64,000 nucleotides of DNA from contig RCAB01000172.1 of NCBI GenBank assembly GCA_003640385.1, positions 55,685-119,684 on the forward strand, in the 5' to 3' direction. Position numbers and translations under genes: made by a program. The notes beneath the pieces were generated by a model. It searched no databases. It saw only the letters and a program-made list of their open reading frames with translations, and was not told the DNA's origin. The stretch's first letter is position 1. Each line of letters begins with the position of its first letter. This document shows, piece after piece, positions 1 through 14,494 of this stretch. The DNA is from Setaria digitata (taxonomy: Eukaryota > Nematoda > Chromadorea > Rhabditida > Setariidae).

Positions 1-190
1 TGTTATTTTGCATACAATGATTTTGCATTTTGTATACGACAACTTTGTACTTGCATAGAATAATTTTGTACTTTACATACAATAATTTTGTACTTTGCAT
101 ACAATGATTTTGTATTTCGCATCATTGATTTTGTATTTTGGATATTATGATTTTATATTTTCTATATAATAATTTTATATTTTGTATACA
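1..190. repeat. 22-bp AT-rich minisatellite
   Basis: About 8.5 degenerate copies of a 22-bp unit close to tacaataattttgtacttt plus a 2-4 base spacer (ca, gca or gta). Copies drift gradually along the array (tacaatgatttt, tcattgatttt, tataataatttt). The window opens inside the array, so its full length is unknown. It has no coding potential. Confidence 0.8.
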
Positions 191-3100
191 GTTGTGCATT
201 ACAAATGCAGCAGTGATCAAATTTGATGAGAATATGGCTATGCGCTTTAAACTATCTTGTGAAAGAGGTCACCGGGAACTTTCTTTAATCTTTTTATTAA
301 ATGAGCTCTCTTATTGTTATTGTCCCATTTTCGCATAAAAATGAAATTATTTGGAAAAAATGGGGTTTTTTTTTTTTTTTTTTTTTTTTAAATAAGTTTG
401 TTCAAATAATCTTTAATTTACAAGTAGTTTTCGTCTCTTCTTTTGTACTTTTTGGTTTTATTGTCAGTATTTTCAGATGTATGTCGCATCATATCGAATA
501 ATCGTATTTTGTTTCAAGTTTTCTCCTCTGGTTTTGTGTATAGAGAGATGCATTATAAATACAGTGGTGATCAACTAACTGTTTAATCCTTTTTATATCC
601 ATTGATAATTTCGACGTATAACCTAGCATATGCAGTAAAGCTTTAAGGTAACTCGAAAAGGCACTGATGGCATATTGGCAGATTGGACAGCCTAGTAAGG
701 TTCAAAATATGGGTGAAGTGGTTGTTATTTTCAACTCTTTCCTGCATATTGAGTTATAGCTTACTGCGTCAGGCTGCAGTTAACTTGGAAAAGTTTGGTA
801 AGGGAATTTTGGTTATTAGCTTGTTCACTGTGGTTTTACAAGGCTTCTTAATGCCATTATGAATGTCGTCGATATTATGGAGCCACTGGGTGGTGTTTTT
901 TGCTCGTCATAAATAACAGCAATTTTATTTAATGAAATTCAACAGAATCAAGTTATTGTTGGATTACACTAATTCAGTTATTACATTCCTTTTCCATCTT
1001 TTATTTAACTTTTCTAAAATATAATGAAACTGCTTCAAATACATGAAGGAACGGGATCTATAAGAAGAGGAACTTCGTGGTTCATTCGCTGAAGTAGTGG
1101 TTAAATTTAATAGTTCAATTAATGCAAATAGGATATAATCAAAGCTTGTAACCATTTTGGTCAGAGTTTACCTCGCTTTTATTATATAAAATAAAAATAT
1201 TGGTTTGATAAATTAATGCAACAAGCCATTTTGTTATTTTGTGCAGAATTTCCAAATTATACTATTTTGGTGTTCCTGTATAATAAGTTATCTTTCATAA
1301 CAGGTGCAATTTACGATTCCTCCTCATTTTTTTATATTTTTTTTTTCTCCTTCGGAACTTCGTGAACTAATCGAATTTTTACATTAAATGAATCAAAAAA
1401 AGTTGATGGGTTTGATTTTATGATTGTACAGTACTCTGAAGTCATCAAGATTAAATTTGAATGCGTTTATTCAATTTAAGCAGGATATAGCTGTATTCCT
1501 TCAATTCGGTGATTGACCTTACATAATGGTTTTTTAGTGGTGTCTGCTATTTAAAACTTGCTTAAAATCTGGCAGAAATTGCTTTAGCATAATTTTCATC
1601 TCATTGATTTCTAAACCTGACCTGAATAATTTACAATATTCGGAAAAGTAGAATGGTCCTTCATCACACCACATATCGTTCCTTTATGTCATTTCCAAAC
1701 ATAAAATTATGTAAAATGAAGCAACAATGTACAGAAAGATGATCCTGATATCCAGATACATGCTCTGGAAAATCATATTTGAGTTGGATAAGCTTAATGG
1801 TGTCATAAAAGAAAACCAAAAGTCTATTTAAGAATTAAGCGTTGCAATACTAGTGCAAAAGGAAGTTAAATTTTCGAAGGGATGAAATTCAAAAAATAAA
1901 TAAATATGTGAACTAGCAATGAAGGCGAAGCGTAAAGTTTATTGTCGCTCATTTCTCCATCAAATAAGGCAAAGAAAAGAGTGAAGAATGCAAAAATAAA
2001 GAGTTAGATAGAGCTTAAAATTATGTCATCAATTTGCTTCAATTAAATTTGCTTCAAAATTATGCTCTCAATTGTGTGGAATTCCTACACTTTTTTTCTT
2101 TTTAAATTAAATTTATACTCTTTAAATTTTCAATGTTCTGTTCAATTTTGAAGTATCGAAAAAAAAAAAAAGTACAGGAATGAAGGGGAGAAGTAGGGAG
2201 GAGTGATAAATGAAAAAAAAAAAAGAAAAAAAAAGAAAAGAAAAAAAAGCAGTTTCAAGAGGAAAGGTAACATAAAATACGGAAAGGTAAGCTAAGCTAT
2301 GAAGGAAAGGGAAAGGAAGAGGAAGGAAGCCTTTTCTGGGCTGAAACAGTGGGTGGTAATAGGGAAGGTCAAAGAACAAAATTTTAGTGAAGAATTGGTT
2401 TTTTTTTTTTTTTTTTGAAATTTCAAAATCATTCAACTAACTGACGTAATTGGTCCTTCTTCTTGCCAATTTTTAGCCTTGACCGATCGGACAGTCATTC
2501 CATTTCAAACTTTCGCTGCTACTAATATAAATCAATGAATTCGCTCTCCTCACTAATTACTTTTATGTTTCTAAAAAAATTTTTTCTTTTGTTCGATGAA
2601 ATAATTTTTATGATTGATTTATTAACATTAGTATGTTAGTAATTTGTGAATTTTTAACTTATTGTTAGGTTCCAAATTAAAAGTGACTAAAATTAAAATT
2701 TGAAACAGTCAAATTGAGATGGAATATGCTTCCTAAACATTTAGTGACTTAAATAATCTAATCTGAAATATTGCCAAAAAATTTTGTTAGAGAATTATCA
2801 TATTATCATCATTTCAACGAACATTTTTCCAAATACCATTTCTTCCATAATAAAATACCGGATATTTTAGAGCACAAAATTTTCATTTCTGTATTATCTT
2901 TTCACAAATTCTAAATTAATTATATATTTATTATTTTGATCAAATACTTCATAGAAAAATCTATCATTTCACCATTTTCCAGTAATTACAGCCGAAGAAA
3001 AAAGCACAAGATAATCTAACTAATCTGTTATCAGTTACCTTAAAACAAAATTATCGAGATGAACGATAATGTTGTATGTGATTTCCTCCTCTCTTGCAGC

Positions 3101-3234
3101 TATAACGATTTTGTTTTGTCCATTTTTTTTTTTCTAAAAAAGTTGAAAAAGAAGAATTTCAAAAATGTTTTCTGGTTTTTCAGTTTTTCAGTATTGCTGG
3201 TATATACCGTACTATTCACGGAAAAGATTTAAAA
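191..3234. other. Intergenic, 5' flank of adenosine kinase
   Basis: Mostly AT-rich sequence with A and T runs (for example 366-389 and 2159-2172) and a purine-rich patch near 2200-2340. A 27-bp word resembling tgcattacaaatgcagcagt followed by gatcaa occurs twice, near 191-217 and 550-576. The only ORF with any protein-like character is a small minus-strand one at 964-1155, listed separately. Confidence 0.6.
964..1155 (-). CDS. Candidate small secreted peptide precursor (weak)
   Basis: A single-exon 63-aa ORF. Its first ~22 residues look like a signal peptide (MVTSFDYILFALIELL... ending TTTSA). A serine/arginine-rich linker follows, then an amphipathic stretch (FMYLKQFHYILEKLNKRW) and a dibasic KR near the C-terminus. 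This layout would suit a peptide-hormone precursor without an amidation glycine. I recognise no family, there is no splice or homology support, and AT-rich DNA can produce such an ORF by chance. Confidence 0.2.
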   Translation of the reverse strand: MVTSFDYILFALIELLNLTTTSANEPRSSSSYRSRSFMYLKQFHYILEKLNKRWKRNVITELV

Positions 3235-6369
<3,135 letters not shown>

Positions 6370-7865
6370 AATTTCTTTTTAAATATGAAAATTTCCATTT
6401 ATCACCTGCCTGTCTCCTCCCTACTCATCTTTATGGAATTCTCGGGTTAGTTAACTGAGGTGGTCGCTCAAATCATTATCACTAAATTATACCTACCCCA
6501 CGAGAGGAAGAACTGACATGACTCTCGTACCACTAAGGAATTGTTTTTTTTTTTTAATTTTTCATACTTCGCTTCATTGTTCCCATGCTTGCAGCTACAA
6601 ACATTGTTTCTTTTCCTCGAAAGTTTTTGAAATTGGATTTTTTTTCAATGATTTATTTTATATTTTGTTAGAATCGAATATAAAGGCACAGGAAATGCTA
6701 ATGCAAAAATCAGAAAGTCAGGACAATATTTGTATGTCTAACAAAGTATATACATATAACACAGTAGATTAAGATTCATTTCAAAGTGCACGAAAAAAAA
6801 AGAATATAAATGGAAGGATGCAAGAAAAACCAGCACAATCACTCACATGTCATGAAAACAGTATGAAGAGATGAAGACCAGTTTACAGGATCGCTATTTG
6901 AATGAGGGATCTTAAGGACATAAACATACAAGAGGCAAGAAAGTGAATAAGTTGATGATAATACAATAATACACAATATTGTACTCTAAAGCCATAGGTG
7001 AAGTAAAAAGTTACCTATCTTCGTATCCATACCAAGAAAATATCGGAGATTCAGAATTAAAAGATTCTTGTCCATTTTCATTCTGATATAACAGTGGTAC
7101 TTAAAAATTAGAACTTTCGAGTTACCGGGTATGTCTGTATAAAACTCCATGACATTTCTGTCTGAAAAATTCGTAGTATCATCACACACAGGTTCCAACA
7201 ACTAAGAAATTAATATGTACACAGTAGTATCGTGAATTCACTAAAAAGTTTAGTCATTAATAAGCGAAAGATAAGTGACATGATAAAAGCAAATTATTGA
7301 GGATCAGTTATTCCTCCCGCCGGTTGCTAAAGCCTAAATATATTGATCATGAATTTTTTTTTTGCAAAACTTTTCAGGAAAGACTGCAATGTCAAAAAAA
7401 AAAAAAATGTCATGAACTCCACTGCACCGAGTAAAAACAGACTACAAAAAACATCAAGAAAAGTATGACACCACACCATCAGGAAAGCTACTTCATATAA
7501 AATAGACCACAATACCTATCAGTTTTTTAGCTTTCGTCAGCAAAAAAATTAAGTGGCGCATATCAATGATGACAATCACATCACAGGCCAGTTTAGATGA
7601 ATAACTTAATTACAGTATATATTTGGCACGTCACACATACACACAAATGGACATAGTACAAATACACTGAATGAGCAAGTAGTTTACGTTACACGATGTA
7701 ATAATATAGTTAAAAGTGGTTTTCGATCAAGCAGGAGTTCAATTCACACAAGAAATCGAAAATGGAGTGTTCTTGGATGCTTAGGTAAAAGCGTAGGCAC
7801 TTATAATGAAATATTGGAAAGAAACTGAAGAAACTTATAATTGATCCGATTGAATCTTTCACCTT
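6370..7865. other. Convergent intergenic region, no gene seen
   Basis: Separates the 3' ends of ADK (+) and the SH2D4-type gene (-) and must hold both 3'UTRs and poly(A) sites. The ORFs here are short, hydrophobic or low complexity. I see no RNA gene or mobile element. Confidence 0.6.
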
Positions 7866-10800
7866 TCATCCAGAAGGAATAAGGTCGGCATAATCTGGCA
7901 TTACGATATCCACTTGTCCTACAGCCCAACGCAGTATTTCATTCCCTTTACTAGTTATTGGAGATACCTGAAAAACAATCTCAAAAAATTAAAAGTTGAG
8001 GAGGAAGGAAATTGAAAGTCTGGTCACAGATTGTCAGAAGTTTTTTTTCATATACATATGACCATGGTTAAAAGAAAAAATTCCTACAAATAAATTCAAA
8101 AAGGACCAAAAAAGAATTCGCTGAAATCACAGGAACTGTGAATGACTGATAAAATTTTATATACACATATATATACGAATTACTTGAAATTACCTCATGG
8201 AAAGCAACAAGTTCATGAAGATGACTGTGCACTACTTGATTTGTTCCCAAAAACTGATAGCCTTGGGGTATACGTTCAATCAAGAAATGCTTTATATTGC
8301 CATCGCCAACAACATATGAAATGGTATAACCCCAAATACGTTCCGAAACGCGGACGAGGAATGAACCCGAAGGTTTATTCTGTAGCATTTGATCTGCTCT
8401 ACTGCGTGAAATTATTCCTATGATCAAAAGCAGTTATAACGATTTCAAATTGAAATGAGTGGTTACGACTAAATAATTATAATTTCTGAACAGCTAACAT
8501 TAATAAACTAAGAATTAAGTGTCTTTTTCTTTCATACAAGGAAATATTTTTTTAGAAGAGCAACAGATTGAAAAGGTGAGTTACCATGAAACCAAATAGC
8601 TGGTCGATGTGTCACTGGATCCAAACCGGTTCCTCGCAGTAGCTCTTCAGTTCTGAACCAGTTTATAATTGCTTCACGTGACTTCGGCTTGGGAGGACGA
8701 GGTAAACTCTTCCTGGAAACAATACTACTCCTATAAGAAATTATTCTGAGGCAATATAGCAAGCTGCAAATTGAAACAAGCCAAGTACTCCTTCTAAACT
8801 TTACTGACATAAGCCTGATTTAAGCAGTATGTTATGTGAGAGTAGACTATAACCATAGATAAACACCCTGGAAAAACAAACTTCTGTCAAGTTAACAACC
8901 CATAGATTGAGCTTAATGTCAGATTGCATTCCCAAAATCAAAAAAAGAAAAAAAAAAAAAAAACAACTGCTACTAGAACGATCAAATCATTTAGCTCCTT
9001 CTGGTGTTTCTTTAACAACCAAAAAATGAAATAACCTACAGAGCATCCTTCAAAGGTGAAGCATTTTTGTCTTTGAGGAAAGGTAAAATTGAACTCGATG
9101 TACGCAAACTCTGCTGACGGTGCTGTTCGCGAGCTCTCTGCGCAATTCGTCGAATTTGAGCTTCTGCTTCACGTGCCTTTCTTTCTGGAGCAGTACAAAA
9201 GTACTAACATGAAATACTGTAAAAAGTACTGAATAATAAAAAAGAAAAAAAGTAAAAAAAAAAGTACTCAGTATCAGTAATGCTAACCCTGCTCCTCCCA
9301 AGCTTGTTCAACACGTTCCGCTTCTTGTTCTGCTTCTCTGTCGAACTGCTGGTGTTTTTCTTTAATTTTTTCGAAAATCTCTGACTGTCGCTTAGTAATT
9401 TCTTCGTCAATGTCTAAAACTACAATTAACTTAAAGACTGAGAACCATATAAATTTTGTACATGAAAAAATGGATACTGAAAATCGAACCCGTTAAATCA
9501 GATCTAGCACCAAGACCAAGCCGAAATTTCACCACTGTGTTGTCACCGCAATCTATTTTCTGAGGCGGAATTCCCTGCGTATTCCAAACTCTTGACACTG
9601 GAAAACTGCAAGGATTTCCAGTGGGACTACTACTCTCTTTCACCAAAGCAGATTTTGTAGCATTTGTCGCTGTACCAAATCTCTGAAATCCGTCACTCTA
9701 ATTAACAAATAACTTCAACTTCTTTATAAGCCTGCACACCACACTGACTAAACAATCAAAATTTAACCTTCAGTCCATACGGGCTACTGCGATCCACCAT
9801 TGCATCTCGTTTCCCAAATCCAAAAGCAGGACGGAAGTCTGGTCCAGAAGACTCGGAAGAAAGTGGCGAATAGCTGTTGTAAGCTCCATAAGGGAAGTCT
9901 ACAACTTCACTGCTTACTCTTCCCGGAAATATACGGCTCGAATTATCAGCAAAACTTTCACCAAAATTAGTATTAGACGTAGAAGTACTTGGTAAAACTT
10001 GTGACTTGTCATCCGAACCATTGCTCTAAAATAACTTCCACGTATCAAAAAACAGTCTATTCAAGCTCAAGCTTACCATTAAATTTGGCCAAGTATAAAC
10101 CAAAAAAAAAGATTTACCTTTGGAAAGTCTGTGTATAAATTTGAACCAAATGTCTTTTCTGTTATCGGTTGTTCAGCACTAGTCTCATTTGAAAGTTGAT
10201 CACCTTGATTGCCATTATCAGAAAGAGGACTCTCGTTAGATTTTTTAAGGATACTTTTGCGAGACAATTCTGGAGCAAAAGTGGCACGGGAAGGTAACTG
10301 TATATTACCATTATGTGCTGAGCCAAACAATGAGTCCGCATCATCATATACAGATTCCTGAAACCGTAATCTGAAAGCTACAGGTCGGAATGAATTTTAC
10401 AAAATTTTTAACAATTATGCAAGAAGCAAGTGCAATCATCAAAAACGTAAAATTTAGAAAAAAAAGAAAAGAAAAAAACCAGCATCCCAGACTTGAGGCA
10501 CACTTTCAAGATATCAGCAAATATGAAGTATGATGGAATATATACTTGTATCTTGTTATATGAATATGGACTATTCCACGGTCTAATACGGCTAAGCTGT
10601 TCCTTTAACGTGTTTTCATCTTCATGTGGTCCCACCACCGGTACATCACCATTATTCAGTTCCATTAAGCTGTAATGCTATATTTGTATGCATGCATATA
10701 ACTGCGATGTAGCCTGAATCTTTCTAGACAATAATCAATGTCTAGATTGGACATAATTACTCCGGATATGTAATCAAGAAGTTTACTACAAAAATAATGA

Positions 10801-11470
10801 AAATAATGGCTACCGCATGCTTTCCAGCATTTCCTTTTCAGCAATCTGTCGTGCTTCCTCTAGAGCCCGCTTTTCCGTAATTTGCTCAATAGTTAAATCA
10901 TCCTTATGTTCACCCATAACCCAAACCCAAACTTCACCATCTTCTCCTTTCAACCATCTGCAAATAAAACTAAATTCAAATGAATACTACTAAAATTCAA
11001 AATGTGAAAGATATTCCAACCTTAATTATTTATTTGCTTTATTTGAATCAGTTTCAAAAGTTCTACCTGATCCTTCGCGAATTATCCTTCGATTTGTTAT
11101 TTTGGGCTTCACCCTCTTGCTCACATTTCTCTTCATAAGCTTTCCAACGTTTTACTTGTTCCTCTCTCATTTTAATAAACAATATCTGTTTTTGCTCCTC
11201 ATCCAGTGCATCCAAAATTTCTGGATCCACGAACATCTGCAACGAATATTAAAGAAGATGAGAAGTGCAGAGCATAATTTTATCACTTGAAAATCGAATT
11301 TTTCATCTCTTTTTAAATCTTTATTAAAGTTCTTCGAAATTTCTCTAAAATATTCTTTCCAAAGATATTTTTGTTGAGATCTGAAATTAGAGAGAAATGA
11401 CAGCAAAACCTCCCAGAATGTGAGGAAAATAAAAGCTTACTTGATCCAGTATTTGTTGTAGCATACTCAT
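7866..11470 (-). CDS. SH2D4A: SH2D4A/B-type SH2 adaptor protein
   Basis: Cytoplasmic phosphotyrosine adaptor. Twelve exons in transcription order: 11470-11441, 11236-11067, 10957-10814, 10669-10546, 10357-10118, 10025-9768, 9682-9490, 9413-9288, 9184-9040, 8712-8585, 8417-8194 and 7967-7866. Phases close to 627 aa. The N-terminus ([16 protein letters not shown]) and the next exon ([14 protein letters not shown]) match the two conserved N-terminal blocks I know from vertebrate SH2D4. A serine-rich disordered middle (~155-385) follows, then a charged coiled coil (~390-475) and a C-terminal SH2 domain starting at WFHG (~516). The phosphotyrosine-binding arginine is in FLVRVS (Arg542), so binding should be retained. 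The C-terminal exon ([15 protein letters not shown]) also aligns with SH2D4A. It is longer than the ~450-aa human protein because of the middle region. It shares an 855-bp divergent promoter region with PPIL1. Confidence 0.92.
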
Positions 11471-12325
11471 GTTAACTTCTGTGTTGCATCACTTTCAATG
11501 TCCGTAACAACAAATCAGGAAATTCCACGAGGATAAATCCTCGTTACGAGTAGGAACAGACAGTAACAAGGGTCGGCGGCTAAGTACCACAACTGAACTA
11601 CAAAATACACCACCAATCCCCTACCGAAATCATTTCAAATAGTCGAAAGACCGTGTTATTATTTAACGCAGCCAATAGTGTTAAGAGTAGGAGCAGAAGG
11701 TAGTATTTCCGGGATATACCCATTGTCGTGATTTTTGTGTTTGACCTTAAATGTCTCATGCGAAATCCTCGGAACTTCCATTATGTTAAGCAGGCTGGTT
11801 ATGTGAAAAGATTTTTATAGTGAGATTTAACAGGGGTCATTGACCTCTCTGGCAAACCATACTCGTCAGTTGCATAACCGCTTCCGGTATTTTCTGAACA
11901 CTAAGCTGCATATTGTAAAATATAGCTGTACTGATGATAAAATGCTTAAGTTTATGTAAAAGCTGAGAGATTATAAATGATTTATTCCCATGTAATTACC
12001 ACATGATGATTAAAAACAGTCCGCTTTCAATCCTTTGTCTTGTGTGACGTTTTCCATATCGAATGGTTTTTGACGATACAGTATGATCCATTGAAACGTT
12101 TTGCGAACTTCTAGTTACTTTTAAAATTGCAGAAGTGAACTAATAAACTAAATTTTGAGGTGATTAGAATTCTCATTTACATGGTAGCACTTTTGTTGTA
12201 TTTTCACCAATTTTTATTAGGACTTTATGAACTTTGCAAGACTGAATTTAATGAGTCCACTTTAACCATGAGCACAGAAAGTGTTTCAGGCACTGATCGA
12301 GTACTGCTGTAGATGAGCAAGTTCA
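11471..12325. promoter_or_regulatory. Divergent promoter region, SH2D4-type / PPIL1
   Basis: 855 bp between two opposite-facing start codons. It must contain both promoters and both 5'UTRs. It is less A/T-homopolymeric than other intergenic regions here. No TATA-like element or binding site is asserted. Confidence 0.5.
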
Positions 12326-14123
12326 ATGCCGACGTCATATTCTACGTCCACCAAACCTCCATTTGTTGCATTAGAAACGAGGTAAACTTGATTTTGTTCT
12401 GATCATAGGGCGGAACATTTGGAACATGACATCCTAGTCTTACTTGTGTTTTTAAGGATAACAACTAAATAAGATGACTTAATTAGGTAATAAAACCTTA
12501 TTGTCGGGTGGAACTTTTATAATTATAATAATTAGGATGTAGTCTTAGTTAGTCTTGATAATGGTATCGGTCTGGTTAAATACATATTTTTGAAATATTT
12601 TATGAACATTTATATTATTTGTTTTTAAAATATTGTCGTGACGACGATCATGTACTTGTTCATACCATTAAGGCATACTTGTCTTATTGACTGCGTACAT
12701 GAATGTTAAGAGGTAACTCAGTAATTGCTGATATTTGTTGGATTGGTTTAAATTCTGATATTTCGGATTTTAAGCATGGGAATGATCTGCATCGAACTAT
12801 ATTGGGACCATGCTCCTCGAACATGCAAAAATTTTGCTGAACTTGCTCGTCGTGGTTACTACAACGGAACTATATTCCATAGAATAATTGCAGATTTTAT
12901 GATACAGGGTGGTGATCCAACTGGGACTGGTTTGTTTTCCAAATTTCTTTCCTGTTAGAAACTGGTAATATATGAATTTAGATTTTTAAAGTAGAAAATC
13001 ATACTAGGTAATTGTAAATAGGTCAGAAACCATTATTTTTTACTGGTAAGTGTGCTTATTTTTCATGCAGTATTGCTGCATGCTCCGGACGTAGATCTTC
13101 CTTTTCTTCGTTTTAGGTCGTGGTGGTGCATCGATTTATGGTGATAGATTTCCGGATGAAATCCATGATAATTTGAAGCATAGCGGTGCAGGGATCATCT
13201 CGATGGCTAATACCGGACCAAACACGAATGGTTCACAGTTTTTTATCACTCTAGCACCAGCACAGCATCTGGACGGGAAGCATACAATTTTTGGACGGGT
13301 TGCTGCTGGAATGAGAGTACGTTATTTTGCTCATCTTCTTTATTAACCAATAATCCGATATTTTTTTGGAAACTCCGTTCATTTTTACGTGAAAATATTT
13401 ATCCATTACTTATACACTTTTACTTGCGAAAAGTAGAAAGCAAAAGTAAGCTGGTGGTAGTAATAGTGTGGAGCAGTGCCGTAGACCTAATATTTCCAAT
13501 ACAAGGAAGTGTGCAAAACACTCAGTTGTCTTGATAAGATGAAATCGTCGATTATTCAATTGTCTTGATAAGATAAAAATGGTCGATTAAAAACGAGAAG
13601 GAGCCTAAATCAAATTAAGACATTTAGGAGTTTGAGCTGAAGTCTACGTTATGACATATTTAGAAGTAATTTTGGGAATACAAAAGCATAACTGCTGTAT
13701 AGGAACAGATCTGTTGCTGTAGAAATATCTGCAGAACGTTTAATTTTGGGACTTACCTCAAGAGTTATTTAATATTTACTGAACAATTCGCTGTATTGGA
13801 AAATATAAGCAGTATCAACGTGTCTGTTGTGGATATGCATTTCATTTTCCACTCTTTTGAGTATCTTTGCTGCGTTTGGGACATCAAGAAAGCGTTGTTA
13901 GCGTCAGAAAGCGTCTTCTTGCTACAACAATTTTAATAATTGAGATTCTTTAGTGCAAGGCAAAAAAAAAAAAAAAACTAAAATCGCAAGCAAATGCTGC
14001 AGTTATGTGTCTTTGTTTCAGGCGGTACAAAAGATTGGATTGGTGGATACAGACGCCCATGACCGGCCAAAAAATGAAGTTCGAATACTGAAAGCTTTTC
14101 CTAAGGATGACTCGCGCAACTGA
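12326..14123 (+). CDS. PPIL1: PPIL1/CYN-12 peptidyl-prolyl isomerase (spliceosomal cyclophilin)
   Basis: A nuclear cyclophilin that joins the spliceosome through SKIP/SNW1 in other animals and catalyses prolyl cis-trans isomerisation. Four exons: 12326-12381, 12775-12929, 13117-13316 and 14022-14123, giving 170 aa (human PPIL1 has 166). The first exon ([18 protein letters not shown]) was identified because it restores the conserved LETSMG junction. The single-domain fold is complete: FHRII with catalytic Arg55, [24 protein letters not shown] and [11 protein letters not shown]. Intron 1 ends in ttttaag rather than tttcag. It lies head-to-head with the SH2D4-type gene. The signal-peptide exon of the next + gene begins only 371 bp after the stop, but in-frame fusion is unlikely because PPIL1 has its own normal terminus. 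Confidence 0.95.
13523..13589. repeat. ~35-bp tandem duplication in PPIL1 intron 3
   Basis: Two adjacent copies of a unit beginning cagttgtcttgataagat and ending gtcgatta; the second begins caattgtcttgataagat near 13557. Intronic, with no evident function. Confidence 0.7.
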
Positions 14124-14494
14124 TTACCTGTTTTTCAGGATGGGTGTGATGACAGATGGAGAAACAAATGGATCGAAATTCATCTGTCTGCAATAATAAT
14201 TTTTGTGAAATGATCTCAAAAAAAAAAAAAAAATTGTTACGACTGCGGTTAATGTTACTTTATAGATTTTTGGTTGCTGAAAATGTTTATATATTCAGGC
14301 TGTTTAAATAAGATGATGCTGTCTAAGCTCTTCGTAATGAGGTGGATACGTTTCCGTTATCCAGAATATGATTTACGAATGGCATGGATGGGCGTGTTCG
14401 CTTTGAGAGCATGTAATGTGTGCATCTGCATTTGTGAAGTTCTAGTTTATGTAAGCTGATTTTTGTTGAACGTTTTTCTGCGAAGTGGTTGAAT

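Noticed and set aside
2122..2436. 104-aa minus-strand ORF
   Set aside because: Phe/Ser/Lys low complexity from A/T and purine runs.
11102..11406. ORFs on both strands around SH2D4-type exons 1-2
   Set aside because: Intron read-through and antisense shadows of the spliced gene.
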